Positions 27,653 to 37,808 of a stretch of 64,000 bases of DNA are shown here, piece by piece. Where the stretch lies: NCBI GenBank assembly GCA_020342235.1, contig CP073217.1, positions 868,001-932,000 of the forward strand, written 5' to 3'. The notes beneath the pieces are model-generated. The model was not told the origin of the DNA and searched no databases. It was given only the letters and a program-made list of their open reading frames with translations. Position 1 is the stretch's first letter. Each line of letters starts with the position of its first letter. Both the position numbers and the translations under genes were made by a program. The stretch is from Saccharomycopsis phalli. Its lineage: Eukaryota; Ascomycota; Saccharomycetes; Ascoideales; Saccharomycopsidaceae.

Positions 27653-29240
27653 ATGAAATCAGCTAGCCTCTTTGGAGTCCGCAAACCAAGCTCCACTAGA
27701 AAAAGAGTATACTTTCAAAGACTAAACACCAAGGCATACAATCTTCTTCACAAGCTCAAGTTCAAACGGCCACCCGACGACATTGTCGTAGGTCACCATG
27801 ACATGTCCTCCTCTTCATACTGGTCCTCCTCCAGATCCACCATTGAGGACTTGGAAGAGCCCTGCATAAACAACAATGGTCTCTTTAGCCAGGAATTGTT
27901 TGATTCCACCGACGATCTCCCGGGCAACGTTGGCTCCACCAACTGGTTTAAAAAGGACGACTACAGCTTGGAAAATAGACTACGCAGCATCAACTTGAAC
28001 ACTACTTACTCGCCGTTTCGCAACATCAAAAAGTCCTTGAGCCATCGGATCATTTCCGAGCCGCGGTGGTTCAGCCGGCTCAAGGATAAGGAGAATGAGG
28101 ATATTGCCAATGCAGACAACATACTAGACAAGTGTAGCTGTTATGAGGCATTTAAGACCGACGACCACAGCATTGAGTTGATGGACGATTTGCTAGACAC
28201 GCATATTCTGGACCAGTCTTCGCAAATTGACCGGCTGGATCAGGGATCGGGTGAGTCGATTGAGTCAGAGGCGATGTCGTATGAAAAGGTTACAGAGAAG
28301 TTGTCTGACTCGGACGAAATGGAAAACCACATTGAAGGCGGCATGGAAGACGATATGGAAGGCGGCATAGAAGACGATATAGAAGACGACAGGGTGGAGC
28401 AACGAGTGGAGGAAAATGAGAGGGAGAGAGAGAAGAAAGAGAAGAAAGAGAAGATGAAAGAAGATGAAAGAGATGAGAACGACGAAAGAGAAGGTGAAAA
28501 GGAAAATTGGGAAAATAACCTAGTAGGATGCAAAACTGAATACAAAGAAAATGACATCCAAGACAACACCCAAGACGAAATCCAAGACCATGAAAAAGGT
28601 AAGCCGTTACCAACCACCAACCACAACTAACATTAGGCATTCTGCCAAGGGCCAAAGGTTTGTAAACACATTTATACACGTCAACTCGCTAACATTGTAG
28701 GGTTGATGCTCTCGGCAATCAAGAGATTGAACTCGGTCAATCTTTGTAAGTATTGTCTCCTACAGCCACAGTCTAACACCAGCCCCTTCATCAAGCGAAA
28801 TCACCTCCATGATCATTGGGGTTCCTGCGTTTCGCAACCCCGACGAGGATATCTCGGTTATTGCTGATTCAATCGCACAGGACGGGCAATACTACCAGGA
28901 TTTGTACAGCGATTACGATTCAGATGCTACAGACATGCAAAAGACGTCGTCGATTCATTTTAGCAGGACTGCTGAGCTACTAATTTATGATGGAAGCAAC
29001 ACCGCCCGGCTGCGTGCGTCCCAGGGCTCCCTAACCATGATTGAGAAGCCGATACTTAAGACGCGGTGCAACGGTAACGCCGAGACCGAGACCCTGCGTG
29101 CGCAGCACTGCGACGACGTCTCGATGGATGAGTTTCTTGCGTTTTTCGAGACGCACGAGCGCGAGCGCATCAACACTGAACCGCTGCTCAGCAAGGTGCG
29201 GCAGAAGCAGATTGCCCAGTATTACAGCAGCGTAGACTGA
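27653..29240 (+). CDS. Unrecognised four-exon gene, acidic repeat protein
   Basis: Exons are 27653-28598, 28637-28657 (21 nt), 28701-28745 (45 nt) and 28783-29240. The introns are 38 nt (GTAAGC, AACTAAC, TTAG), 43 nt (GTTTGT, GCTAAC, GTAG) and 37 nt (GTAAGT, TCTAAC, CCAG). All junctions keep phase 1, giving 489 residues. The N-terminus is basic (RKPSSTRKR-like). The middle is acidic, with repeats such as EGGMEDDMEGGIEDDIEDD, then a Glu/Lys-rich helix. The C-terminal exon (IIGVPAFRNPDEDISVIADS onward) is the most globular part. The 21-nt exon can be skipped without frame change (exon 1 to exon 3). No family was recognised, and no signal peptide or membrane segment is visible. Start is the first ATG in frame. 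Confidence 0.75.
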
Positions 29241-29248
29241 AATACACG

Positions 29249-30448
29249 CTAGTTCTTGTGCTCCAAGAGGCTCCAGTACTGCTCAAACTCGCTCTGGCAG
29301 CCCTTGCGGATGCTGCAGTCCGTGAGCAACACCGCCAAGTCGCCCTTTTTGTAAAAGTACTTGGCCTGGGCCCCGGTTTTTTCCACCGGCGAGTGCGCAC
29401 CGGCAAACGTGCGCACTGGCACAATGCCGGCCTTGGACAAAAACACCGGATGCCACTGTAACACGTGCATAAGCGCGCTCGACGTCTTGAGCGGGAAGTT
29501 TGTGTACTTCTTCACCAACGGATCGCACAAGTACTCAATCAAGGCCCGCCCGTGGAGGTCGTTGGCCACAATGAACGACTCGGTGCTCAATCCCCGCTCG
29601 TTCTGCGACACAATCAACCGTGCGTTCTCGGCCTTTGTGTTCTTGTACGTGTGGATCGCCCCGTTGGGCGGCACAATCGGGTGGTCCCGCATGAGAAGCG
29701 CGTCCAACTTGTCGGGACTGAGAACCTGCTGCAAGAGGTCAATGTCGTACCGCATAATCACCGCGTCCTCGTTCACGTACCAGAACCACTTGGTCTGCGG
29801 GAACGCATGCATCGCCGCCCGAAGAATAAACATCCGGCTCCATGATACGTCCCCCTGACCGTCGTCCAAAAGCGGCGCAAACTCCTCCGACCATCGGATA
29901 TACGTCCCGTAGTGGCGTGCCTGCGCATAGTCGACCCGGTTTTGTACCACCTTGGCCAAGTGCTTCACGTCGTACTTTTCAAAACTGATATCTGTCACCA
30001 CTACTACTTCAGGACTCTGGCGGTTCTTCAGATCAAACACAAGCCGCCCAGACTCCTTAAACGCCATACGGACCTTCAGCTCGGTGTCTTCAGACTCGGT
30101 CTCGGTCTCCTTGGACTGGTCAAACAGCAACAGCACCTTGTTATCAAACGAGATGCTATTGAAGAGCGACTTGGTGCCAATTTGGCGCAACAATGTCGCG
30201 TGTTCGACGGGAGGAAAGATCAATGAGCGGAGGGTTGGGATCTCGTTGTTGTACAACCCATGTACTTCTGGAAGCTTCTTGGAGTCGAGGGTAAAGTACG
30301 AGGTCGCGGTGTCCCGAAACAAGAGATAGTAGATGGTGAACACTAGAATTATTCCGGAAATGAGCTTTCGGCGCCGCTGGAACTTTGCCAACAACGTCGA
30401 GCCGCCTCCTTTGGGCTTCAAGTTCTTTTGCGGAAAGGCCAAGTGCAT
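29249..30448 (-). CDS. MNN11: GT34 alpha-1,6-mannosyltransferase, Mnn11-like
   Basis: A 399-residue type II Golgi membrane protein. A short basic cytosolic tail is followed by a membrane anchor (about 29-44, LISGIILVFTIYYLLF). The lumenal part has HGLYNNEIPTLRSLIFPPVEH (about 64-84), EVVVVTDISFEKYD, VVQNRVDYAQARHYGTYIRW and IRAAMHAFP-like FILRAAMHAFP. WYVNEDAVIM corresponds to the metal-binding acidic motif of the family. These blocks fit Mnn11 better than Mnn10. The enzyme is part of the M-Pol II complex that extends the N-glycan outer-chain backbone. Its 3' end lies only 8 bp from the stop of the four-exon gene (convergent). Confidence 0.88.
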   Translation of the reverse strand: MHLAFPQKNLKPKGGGSTLLAKFQRRRKLISGIILVFTIYYLLFRDTATSYFTLDSKKLPEVHGLYNNEIPTLRSLIFPPVEHATLLRQIGTKSLFNSISFDNKVLLLFDQSKETETESEDTELKVRMAFKESGRLVFDLKNRQSPEVVVVTDISFEKYDVKHLAKVVQNRVDYAQARHYGTYIRWSEEFAPLLDDGQGDVSWSRMFILRAAMHAFPQTKWFWYVNEDAVIMRYDIDLLQQVLSPDKLDALLMRDHPIVPPNGAIHTYKNTKAENARLIVSQNERGLSTESFIVANDLHGRALIEYLCDPLVKKYTNFPLKTSSALMHVLQWHPVFLSKAGIVPVRTFAGAHSPVEKTGAQAKYFYKKGDLAVLLTDCSIRKGCQSEFEQYWSLLEHKN

Positions 30449-30522
30449 CTTGATTTGCTAAACACCCTTTTTCTCTTGACAGAAGGGCGAAAAACTCATC
30501 CACCAGCCACAGCAGCCACGCA

Positions 30523-30530
30523 TTACCCGG
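30523..30530. promoter_or_regulatory. Reb1-type site in the MNN11-QCR8 promoter
   Basis: TTACCCGG in the middle of the 153-bp divergent promoter, 75 bp from the MNN11 start and 72 bp from the QCR8 start. Confidence 0.65.
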
Positions 30531-30601
30531 ACGTCTCATGCGGCCAATGGACGAGCGTGAAAAGAAAATCGTCTTGTACATTTACAAACTTATCAATCAT
30601 C

Positions 30602-30886
30602 ATGGGTGGTCAAGGTGCTAAAACTTTCATGGGGTGGTGGGGAAACTTGGGTTCCCCAAAGCAAAAGGGAATCACCACTTATACCGTTTCTCCTTTTGCG
30701 CAAAAGCCGCTTGCCGGAGCTGCTCACAACGCCGTCTTTAACACTTTTAGAAGAGTCAAGGCCCAGGCATTGTATGTGATAATACCAGGTAGTATTATCT
30801 ACTACTGGTGGGCTGGTGCAAGAGACTACAACGAGTACTTGTACACCAAGGCCGGAAGAGAAGAATTGGAGAGAGTCAATGTTTAG
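30602..30886 (+). CDS. QCR8: Cytochrome bc1 complex subunit 8
   Basis: A 94-residue subunit of respiratory complex III in the mitochondrial inner membrane. It has KTFMGWWGNLGSPKQKGIT, the SPFAQKPL and FNTFRR motifs, one membrane helix (about 55-75, ALYVIIPGSIIYYWW) and the invariant end KAGREELERVNV. Length and both ends match yeast Qcr8. The ATG at 30602 gives the family N-terminus; upstream in-frame sequence lacks ATG. Confidence 0.97.
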   Translation: MGGQGAKTFMGWWGNLGSPKQKGITTYTVSPFAQKPLAGAAHNAVFNTFRRVKAQALYVIIPGSIIYYWWAGARDYNEYLYTKAGREELERVNV

Positions 30887-32475
30887 GTTCACATAGTCAT
30901 ATACATTCATGAATCACAAGTGTAGTGGGGTATTAGTTGGTGGGCAATTGATGGTTGACAGGAGTAGGAAGTGGTAGTGATAAGGATACCCATTGGAAGC
31001 GTGATTGGTCGTTGAGATTACCATTGAGAGATTACCATTGGAAGTGGGATCACCATTGAAAGCAAGTCCTATTGAAAGCAAGTCCTATTGAAAGCAAGTG
31101 CTATTGAAAGTAAGTCCTATTGAAAGTAAATCTCATTGAAAGTAAATCCCATTGAAAGTAAAATTACCATCAGACTGTAATTTGGCGAGTAAAACACACG
31201 GTTTTGACAGATTGCATTGTAAAGCTAGTCTGCAAGAATCGCAGACTTCGAGAGTAAACCCACCGCTTGAAACAATATTCAACTTCTCGCAACTGAATAA
31301 TGTAATTACAACTGAATTTAATATCTTGCCTTGAATAATGTAATTACAACTGAATTGAATATCTTGCCTTGTTTTCCTCATCCCGTCATGATGATAGTTT
31401 ACTCTTTAAACATACGAGATTCACTCAATTGAATTCACAAATTCGCATCAGTAGTTTATAACCCAGTTTATTTTGTATGGACTGTGAATTTTAATTTCCA
31501 AGGACTTGTTATTGGCAAATCAAAATTGGTGAGTTTGACACTTTGTCAAACTCTTATCATTGACAAATTGAATGTCTAGACAAAGAAACGGAAGCGATCA
31601 ACGTGCTGTGATACAAGTGTTTACAGTATAAAGTCCGATTTCTAATAGAACCAGACGCAAGCACGCAATCCTAGAGGAATGGTATTTCAATCACAATAGA
31701 ATTCGCTTATGCGCCAGTATTCCACTAGGCCATTAAACTAGACCCACTTTAGATTAGCCCTTGACACATGAGTCTGGGCATGAGCCTGGATAAAAATGGC
31801 ATGGTTACAAGAACGATGACAATAAAATTAAGCAAAGTTAAGCAAAGTGAAGCAGAATCAAATCAAGCCGAATCAATGTGGAATTAAAGTGGAATTAAAA
31901 TGGAATCAATGTAGAATCAATGTAGAATCAATGTAGAATCAATGTAGAATCAATGTAGAATCAATGCAAATCAAACCTTACTACAAGAAATTTCCAATAC
32001 AGTAGTCTAGTCCCTCTAATCCCACTAATCCAGTACTAAATACATGCGTCAAAAGGCCATACACAATCCCAGTCAACGTCAAATCACACTATCTCAGCAT
32101 CATTACCCATTCTACATCCATTATTTGATGAACACAACTGTAAATCAACAATGCATTTAAATAATTTCTTAGTATCCTCCATAGATTAAAATCACAGGCC
32201 ACCTTATGCATTCTGCGTACTCAGTAAGTTTAGTAAAGATGCGTGCAACACACGAAAATCGTAGCAAATCAAAATACCAAATGCAGGCTACAAAAAACCA
32301 CATTCATCCTTTGATAACCTTGCAATAAATTCGTAATCTCCATGGCGTGCTGAACCAACTGCATTGGGGTCCCGTTAGCAAATCCGGCGTGCCCCCAATA
32401 CCTGAGGTCCGCATAGCACTTTTGGGGACTCGATACTACTCCATTATCGAAGGGGCAAACTAGCTGTGCCACAAG
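30887..32475. other. Long intergenic region with two minisatellites
   Basis: No gene is visible. A 17-bp repeat lies at about 31050-31163 (CCTATTGAAAGCAAGT, six to seven copies). An 11-bp repeat lies at about 31889-31968 (AATCAATGTAG, six copies). The last 150 bp before BRO1 (32330-32470) are GC-rich and contain an inverted repeat ATTGGGG/CCCCAAT at about 32362-32399. Confidence 0.7.
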
Positions 32476-35127
32476 ATGAAGAAATTACCAATGCTCTGGG
32501 TTCCTTTGAAGGAAACCGAGCCGGTTGATTGGGAAAGCTCGTTGCGGCTGTTTATTACCAATTGCTACGGGTCTTTCAAGGAGTATCAACACGATGTCCA
32601 GCAATTTCACCTGTTACGTAATGAGGTAGTAGGCTGTAATCACGACAGTGTGGGAGTGAATTTTTACGGCAAATACTATGTGCAGTTGGAGAACTTGGAG
32701 CAGCGGACGGCGATCCGAGACGGGTACGGATTGAATATCCTGTTCACTTGGTTCGATGGGTTCAATCTGACGGTGAAAGTGTCGCAGAAGTCAATGGCGT
32801 TTGAAAAGGCCTCCATCTTGTTCAACTACGGTGCGTTGCTATCTGAGGTGGCCGGTAACCAGTACAATCATGGAGTTGATGATGTGGATGATGTGTTGCT
32901 GAGCTTCAAAAACGCATTGGCAAACTACCAAAAGGCGGCCGGACTATTCCAGTTTGAGTCTGAGAATTTCTTGCATGCGCCAACCGACGACTTGAACCAG
33001 TCCACCGTGCGTTTCTTGTCGAAATTGATGCTTGCCCAGGCCCAGGAAGTGTTTAGTTTGAACATCGCCATCAATAAGTCCGACAAGCCCAACTACTCGT
33101 TACTAGCCAGGTTGTTCCAATCAACAAGCAACTTGTACAAGGCAACCAAGGACTTGCTTGTGTCACTCTCCAAGGAGGATTTGTGGCCGGCGGGATTTGG
33201 CAATTGGACCAATATCGTGGCAATCAAGCGCATGTACTTTGAGGCCTTGGCCAACTACTACCAGTCGTTGTTGCTCTCAAACGGAAACAAGTACGGCGAG
33301 AGCATCGGCTACATGAAGTGTGCCATTGAGGTATTGGGAGACGTCAAATCCCAGCCTCTTGCGGCAAAATCCAGCGACCGTGAGTCCAGTCAGAACTTTT
33401 TGGCCTGCAAAGATGCGGCCAAGGAGTTGTTGGAGCAGCTCAGCGAGGAGTTGGTGCTCTTGGAGAAGGACAACGACTTCATTTATCATGAAAGCGTGCC
33501 GCAAAAGTTCAGTCTTGCGGCTATCAAGCCAATGGACGCAGTGAAGCCAATCAAATTGGAGGACCAGCTCAAGCCGGGACCCGAGTTGCTTTTCGAGAAC
33601 ATCATCCCGTTGAAGATCCACGAGTACTCGTCGGTGTACTCTGAAGAAAAGGCCAAGCGGCTCCGTCAGATTGATGAGAATATTCAGATTGCCAACCAAT
33701 CATTGATGTCGTTCTTGGAGTACCACCGGCTTCCGCAGAGCTTGAGCGAGATTCGAGACCTACTAAGTGGCCAGGAAAACGGCTCGGCCAACTACAATGA
33801 CTTTTATAGAAAGTCTGTAAGGCCGTTGGCCAAGGCAATTAGCTCGGAGCCAAAGTTTGACTTTGGCTACTTGGAGAACCAGGTGAGCGAATCGTTGAAG
33901 GTGATACGCGACAGTGAAGAGTTGTTGCGTAGCGAGGAGCAGAAATTCCACCAGTATCAGACAAAATACGGCGTCCAGTGGACGCTTCCAGTGCTGAACG
34001 TCGATTTCAAGGAGAAGTTGATCCAGGCGAAACTGGACTTGTTGGTGAGCGAGGCAAACGACAAGGCGATTCAACGGGACTTTGAAAAGATTCTGAAATT
34101 GTACACCTTGTTATCGACAGAAGCTTCTCTGAGCAATGCCGAGATTCGGAACTTGCTCGAGCCACAAGAAGCAGCCTCGTTGATTGATATCGAGGAAAGC
34201 GACGACAAGGCGTCGGTGGCTCTTCAGAAACTGGTGTCGAACCTCGACGGCCAGTACAGCAACTTGCTCCAGTTGAAGAAACAGGTGGCCAAGATCTTCA
34301 ACGACTACAAGTTGTTGGTGCACGACGACGACATTTCAAATATCCTAGTGGCCCATAAGGGACTTCCCGAGGACCAAATCAAGACGGTGATTTTCAGCGA
34401 CCAGCTCAAGAAGTTTGAGCCGTATGAGTCGCGTATCGGGAAAATACTCCATACCCAGCACAGTATCATGAACAGCTTCAAGCAGGAATATGTCCTGTTG
34501 AATTCTAGTCCTGTGGTGAAAGCCAAGTGGCTGGAATTGACGGACCGACAAGGAAAGGCGTCCAAGATGTACGAGAATTTCAGGATCTTTGAGACTATCC
34601 ACCGCAAAGTCAGACTGGGTTACACCAAGGCTGGTAATTTCTACAAGGCGTTGTTGGCCAGTCTCCAGAGCTCGCATTTGATGATTGTGTCATATGTCAA
34701 TGCCAGAGAACATGACATGGATTCGTTTGCTGATGGCTTGAACAACGTTGGTGGTATCCATGATAGTCTTAACCGATTGAACTTGAGTCTGTCTTCGATT
34801 CCTACAACCACCACTACAAGCAGCAACATCTATTCGTCGACCATTGCCAACCAGAACAAGCACTCGTCGATTTCCACCACAAATTGGAACCAGTCGCCGA
34901 TGATCCCAAAGAAATCAACAGCATTGGACCCAATTAGCTCCCCCGACTCATACCAGCCACCGCCACCACCGCCACCGCCAATTCCCCCACCGGTCCCTGC
35001 CCCGCCACAGCAACAGTATGCGCCACAGTATGCACCAAATGTGGCGCAGCAGACTGGGATTCCGTTTTACAATATGCCGTCAAACTTTGATGCTAGTATG
35101 TACACCAAGTTTAATGAGCAGGGATAG
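32476..35127 (+). CDS. BRO1: ESCRT-III-associated BRO1-domain protein
   Basis: An 883-residue ALIX/Bro1-family protein acting at endosomes with Snf7 in multivesicular-body sorting. The BRO1 domain (about 1-375) starts MLWVPLKETEPVDW and contains YGSFKEYQHDVQQFHLLRN, FTWFD and SMAFEKASILFNYGALLSEVA. A coiled V domain follows (about 390-760), with long Leu-rich helices. The C-terminal tail is rich in Ser, Thr and Asn, then has eight prolines in a row and a PPQQQYAPQYAP region (about 830-860), the usual place for partner binding. Rim20 is the other yeast member, but the longer Pro-rich tail favours Bro1. Start is the ATG at 32476. Confidence 0.92.
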   Translation: MKKLPMLWVPLKETEPVDWESSLRLFITNCYGSFKEYQHDVQQFHLLRNEVVGCNHDSVGVNFYGKYYVQLENLEQRTAIRDGYGLNILFTWFDGFNLTVKVSQKSMAFEKASILFNYGALLSEVAGNQYNHGVDDVDDVLLSFKNALANYQKAAGLFQFESENFLHAPTDDLNQSTVRFLSKLMLAQAQEVFSLNIAINKSDKPNYSLLARLFQSTSNLYKATKDLLVSLSKEDLWPAGFGNWTNIVAIKRMYFEALANYYQSLLLSNGNKYGESIGYMKCAIEVLGDVKSQPLAAKSSDRESSQNFLACKDAAKELLEQLSEELVLLEKDNDFIYHESVPQKFSLAAIKPMDAVKPIKLEDQLKPGPELLFENIIPLKIHEYSSVYSEEKAKRLRQIDENIQIANQSLMSFLEYHRLPQSLSEIRDLLSGQENGSANYNDFYRKSVRPLAKAISSEPKFDFGYLENQVSESLKVIRDSEELLRSEEQKFHQYQTKYGVQWTLPVLNVDFKEKLIQAKLDLLVSEANDKAIQRDFEKILKLYTLLSTEASLSNAEIRNLLEPQEAASLIDIEESDDKASVALQKLVSNLDGQYSNLLQLKKQVAKIFNDYKLLVHDDDISNILVAHKGLPEDQIKTVIFSDQLKKFEPYESRIGKILHTQHSIMNSFKQEYVLLNSSPVVKAKWLELTDRQGKASKMYENFRIFETIHRKVRLGYTKAGNFYKALLASLQSSHLMIVSYVNAREHDMDSFADGLNNVGGIHDSLNRLNLSLSSIPTTTTTSSNIYSSTIANQNKHSSISTTNWNQSPMIPKKSTALDPISSPDSYQPPPPPPPPIPPPVPAPPQQQYAPQYAPNVAQQTGIPFYNMPSNFDASMYTKFNEQG

Positions 35128-35768
35128 GACTGAATGTATAGTTGATAATACAGTGGATATAGATATAGTAGATGTAGTAGATATTGTAGATATTGTAGAT
35201 GTAGCAGATATAGTAGATATAGTAGATATAGTAGACAATTACAGTAGATAGTACGGTAGTCGATAATACAATAGACAATTACAGTAGTTGTAATATAGTC
35301 ACTCATATACGAGTAGCTGAAATATATTTGCTTGGCTATTAAAGAAAAGCCTGGCTATTTATACCTGGAAAAAGAAAGACACGTTCTCTTTGTAAAAGGA
35401 ATGGACTTGACTAGACCATTGGTTTTGTATAAGAGGTTGGGCCAGAAACAAGTTAGAAGGACAAGAAAAGAATAAAAAAAAGTTCAGAGAAGAGCAAATA
35501 AGATGCTCTTGACAATGATACAAAGTTATGAGAAAGACTATGTTGTTGTGGAAAGGGAATGGACTTGACTAGCCATTTCCTTTGAGCCAAACAGAAATTA
35601 ATAAAAATACTAGAGTAAACCTTTTTCATTACAGTAGATAATTACAGTGGATAATTACAGTGGATAATTACAGTAGATAATTACAGTAGATAATTACAGT
35701 GGATAATTACAGTAACGATATACAGTAACGATATACAGTAACGATATACAGTAACGATATACAGTTGC
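35128..35768. repeat. Intergenic region with several simple repeats
   Basis: A 9-bp microsatellite GTAGATATA lies at about 35143-35236. Two copies of GGAATGGACTTGACTAG lie near 35400 and 35558. At 35632-35705 there are 14-bp units like TTACAGTGGATAAT. At 35709-35764 there are four copies of CAGTAACGATATA, which run into the LTR fragment. No gene is visible. Confidence 0.8.
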
Positions 35769-35916
35769 TGTCGTGGCTAACAACCACTGCATAACAGTTC
35801 GCTTAGGCAATATCAACGTCAGTGTAATATCATAGACCTACGCCATTAATTAGACTGAGGGATTTCTCCAATGTTATTGGACAATGTCTAATCAGACCGA
35901 AATATAAACTACGACA
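35769..35916. mobile_element. Shortened solo LTR
   Basis: A 148-bp relative of the LTR at 16288, with the same TGTCGTGG start and CTACGACA end, so the ends are kept although it is less than half the length. The flanks GTTGC and GTAAC match only in part, suggesting an older insertion. It lies within the CAGTAACGATATA array, which resumes after it. Confidence 0.75.
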
Positions 35917-36074
35917 GTAACGATATACAGTATTCGACAATTACAGAGCAGCCGATACTTGTCGACTTTACTGGTTGGACTACTGAAATACCTAATTAGT
36001 ATATTAGCAAACAGTGCGACACCGTGGATAGTCAATAAATTACACCATGCATCTAATAAATTATATCGTGCCGC

Positions 36075-37460
36075 CTATTTGGCCTGCTTCTTCTTCTGAC
36101 TGGTAGAATTCTTTGGAAGCTCGTTGGTGTACTTCAAGAACTCCGGCTGGCCTGGAATATACTTCCGCAACACCTCTGGAACCACCAACCCGTCCTCGGT
36201 TTGGTAGTTCTCCAAGACACAACACAAAGCCCGCTCGGTGGCACACATGGTCGAGTTCAAGCAGTGGACATATTCCTTCTTGGCCAAAGGTCCCTTTTTA
36301 ATGCCGCAACGGATCTCCAAGTTTCGCGATTGGTAGTCGGTACAGTTGGAGCACGAAACCAACTCCTTGTACTCCTTCTGGAACGGAAACCATGCCTCCA
36401 AGTCGTACTTCTTGGCAGCAGCGTTGTTCAACTCACCCGAGACAATGCCGACAACTCGGTAAGGTAAGCCGAGCGATTGGTAAAACTCCTCGGCATTGCC
36501 AATCATGCGGTCAAACTCCTCCCACGATTTGTCCGGCTCAGTGAGACAGAACTGCTCAATCTTCTCAAATTGATGCACTCTAAAGATGCCCCAGGCGTCC
36601 TTGCCATGTGACCCGGCCTCCCGTCTGAAGCACGTGCTGTACCCGGCATACCGCACCGGTAATTGCTCAGCAGGGGCTTCAAACCACTCGTTAGCGTGGT
36701 ATGCCGAGATTGGCTGTTCCGAGGTTGCAATCAAATACTTTTCGTCATCACCGTCAATGACTTTGTAGAGTTCTTCGTCGAATTGCGACAATTGCGCAGT
36801 CTTCGCCATGACCTCCTTGTTCATCATCATTGGGGCCTGTAACGTGATGTAGTCCTTTTGGTGCAAAAGATCCAACCCGTAGTTGATCAACGCCTGGTTC
36901 AAAAACACACCCCATCTCCGCAAAAAATACCCTCGGTGGCCAACCACTCGAACACCCCGTTCTGGATCGTACCCATCCAATCGCAACAAAACCTCGTGGT
37001 GCGATAACGATGCCGGAGAACCTGTTCCAGCAGCAACAGCACCAACCTCTTGTATTCCCTTTGGTAACCAGGTGCGCACAAGCTCGTTGTTATCCTCGTT
37101 GTCCGAAATAACCACGCTCTTGTGCACAATGTTGCCAACCTGGTTCACTTTCTGGCGCATTTGCTTGTCCACCTCCTGCTCCTTCTTGAACAATTCAACC
37201 TTCTCGGCAGCAATCTTATCCTTCTCGGCAATCAAATCATCTGCGTCCTCCTTGGCCTTCTTCTTCAACCCAATCGCCTTTTGTAGCTGGTTCAATTGCT
37301 TGTTCTTCGCATCCACCTCGAACTTGAGCTTCACCCAGAGCTTATACTCAGCAATGATCTCATCAACAATCTCAACAGAGTCCCCACGTGCTTTCTGCGA
37401 CTCCCGAATCGCCTGTGGGTTCCCACCTTTCTCCTCAATGAATTGAATAATGTCCAACAT
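36075..37460 (-). CDS. SES1: Cytosolic seryl-tRNA synthetase
   Basis: A 461-residue class II aminoacyl-tRNA synthetase charging tRNA-Ser. The N-terminal coiled-coil arm (about 30-110) binds the long variable arm of the tRNA. Catalytic motifs are seen: motif 2 region TCFRREAGSHGKDAWGIFRVHQFEKIEQF (about 266-294) and motif 3 GCV-type LNSTMCATERALCCVLENYQT. A Lys-rich C-terminal tail (STSQKKKQAK) is typical of fungi. The frame is open 11 codons upstream but without ATG. The ATG at 37460 gives MLDIIQFIEEKGGNP, the family start. Divergent from RPL17 across 348 bp. Confidence 0.97.
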   Translation of the reverse strand: MLDIIQFIEEKGGNPQAIRESQKARGDSVEIVDEIIAEYKLWVKLKFEVDAKNKQLNQLQKAIGLKKKAKEDADDLIAEKDKIAAEKVELFKKEQEVDKQMRQKVNQVGNIVHKSVVISDNEDNNELVRTWLPKGIQEVGAVAAGTGSPASLSHHEVLLRLDGYDPERGVRVVGHRGYFLRRWGVFLNQALINYGLDLLHQKDYITLQAPMMMNKEVMAKTAQLSQFDEELYKVIDGDDEKYLIATSEQPISAYHANEWFEAPAEQLPVRYAGYSTCFRREAGSHGKDAWGIFRVHQFEKIEQFCLTEPDKSWEEFDRMIGNAEEFYQSLGLPYRVVGIVSGELNNAAAKKYDLEAWFPFQKEYKELVSCSNCTDYQSRNLEIRCGIKKGPLAKKEYVHCLNSTMCATERALCCVLENYQTEDGLVVPEVLRKYIPGQPEFLKYTNELPKNSTSQKKKQAK

Positions 37461-37703
37461 GGTCTGGTTGTGTTGACGTTGCCTGTTTGACAATGACTAC
37501 TTGTTCGGTAGGGTAAATTCCCACTCTATGCAAAGCTACATGTGGCCAACTATCGTCGCTGATAAAAAAAAATAATAATTTTTATTTCCCATTTTATAAA
37601 CCCAGTCCTTTTGTCAAACACCATTTTCCCCCGCTTCAATCATCAATGCCGTTGCATACAGCTTGACATTCACTGGATTCGCGCATATTGCCCTCTGTAT
37701 ATG

Positions 37704-37748
37704 CACGTGACGAGCATCACAAGTCACATCGGAAATTTCGCACACGTG
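37704..37748. promoter_or_regulatory. Two CACGTG elements in the SES1-RPL17 promoter
   Basis: GCACGTGAC (core 37704-37709) and ACACGTGAC (core 37743-37748) are Cbf1-type sites 39 bp apart, in the same orientation, about 60-105 bp before RPL17. Cbf1 sites in ribosomal protein promoters are known from several non-Saccharomyces yeasts. Binding here is inference. Confidence 0.5.
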
Positions 37749-37808
37749 ACAGAGGGAAATGTAAGTTTTTCACCTCAGTGCCAAACTAACCAAAGAATAA
37801 CGACAATA

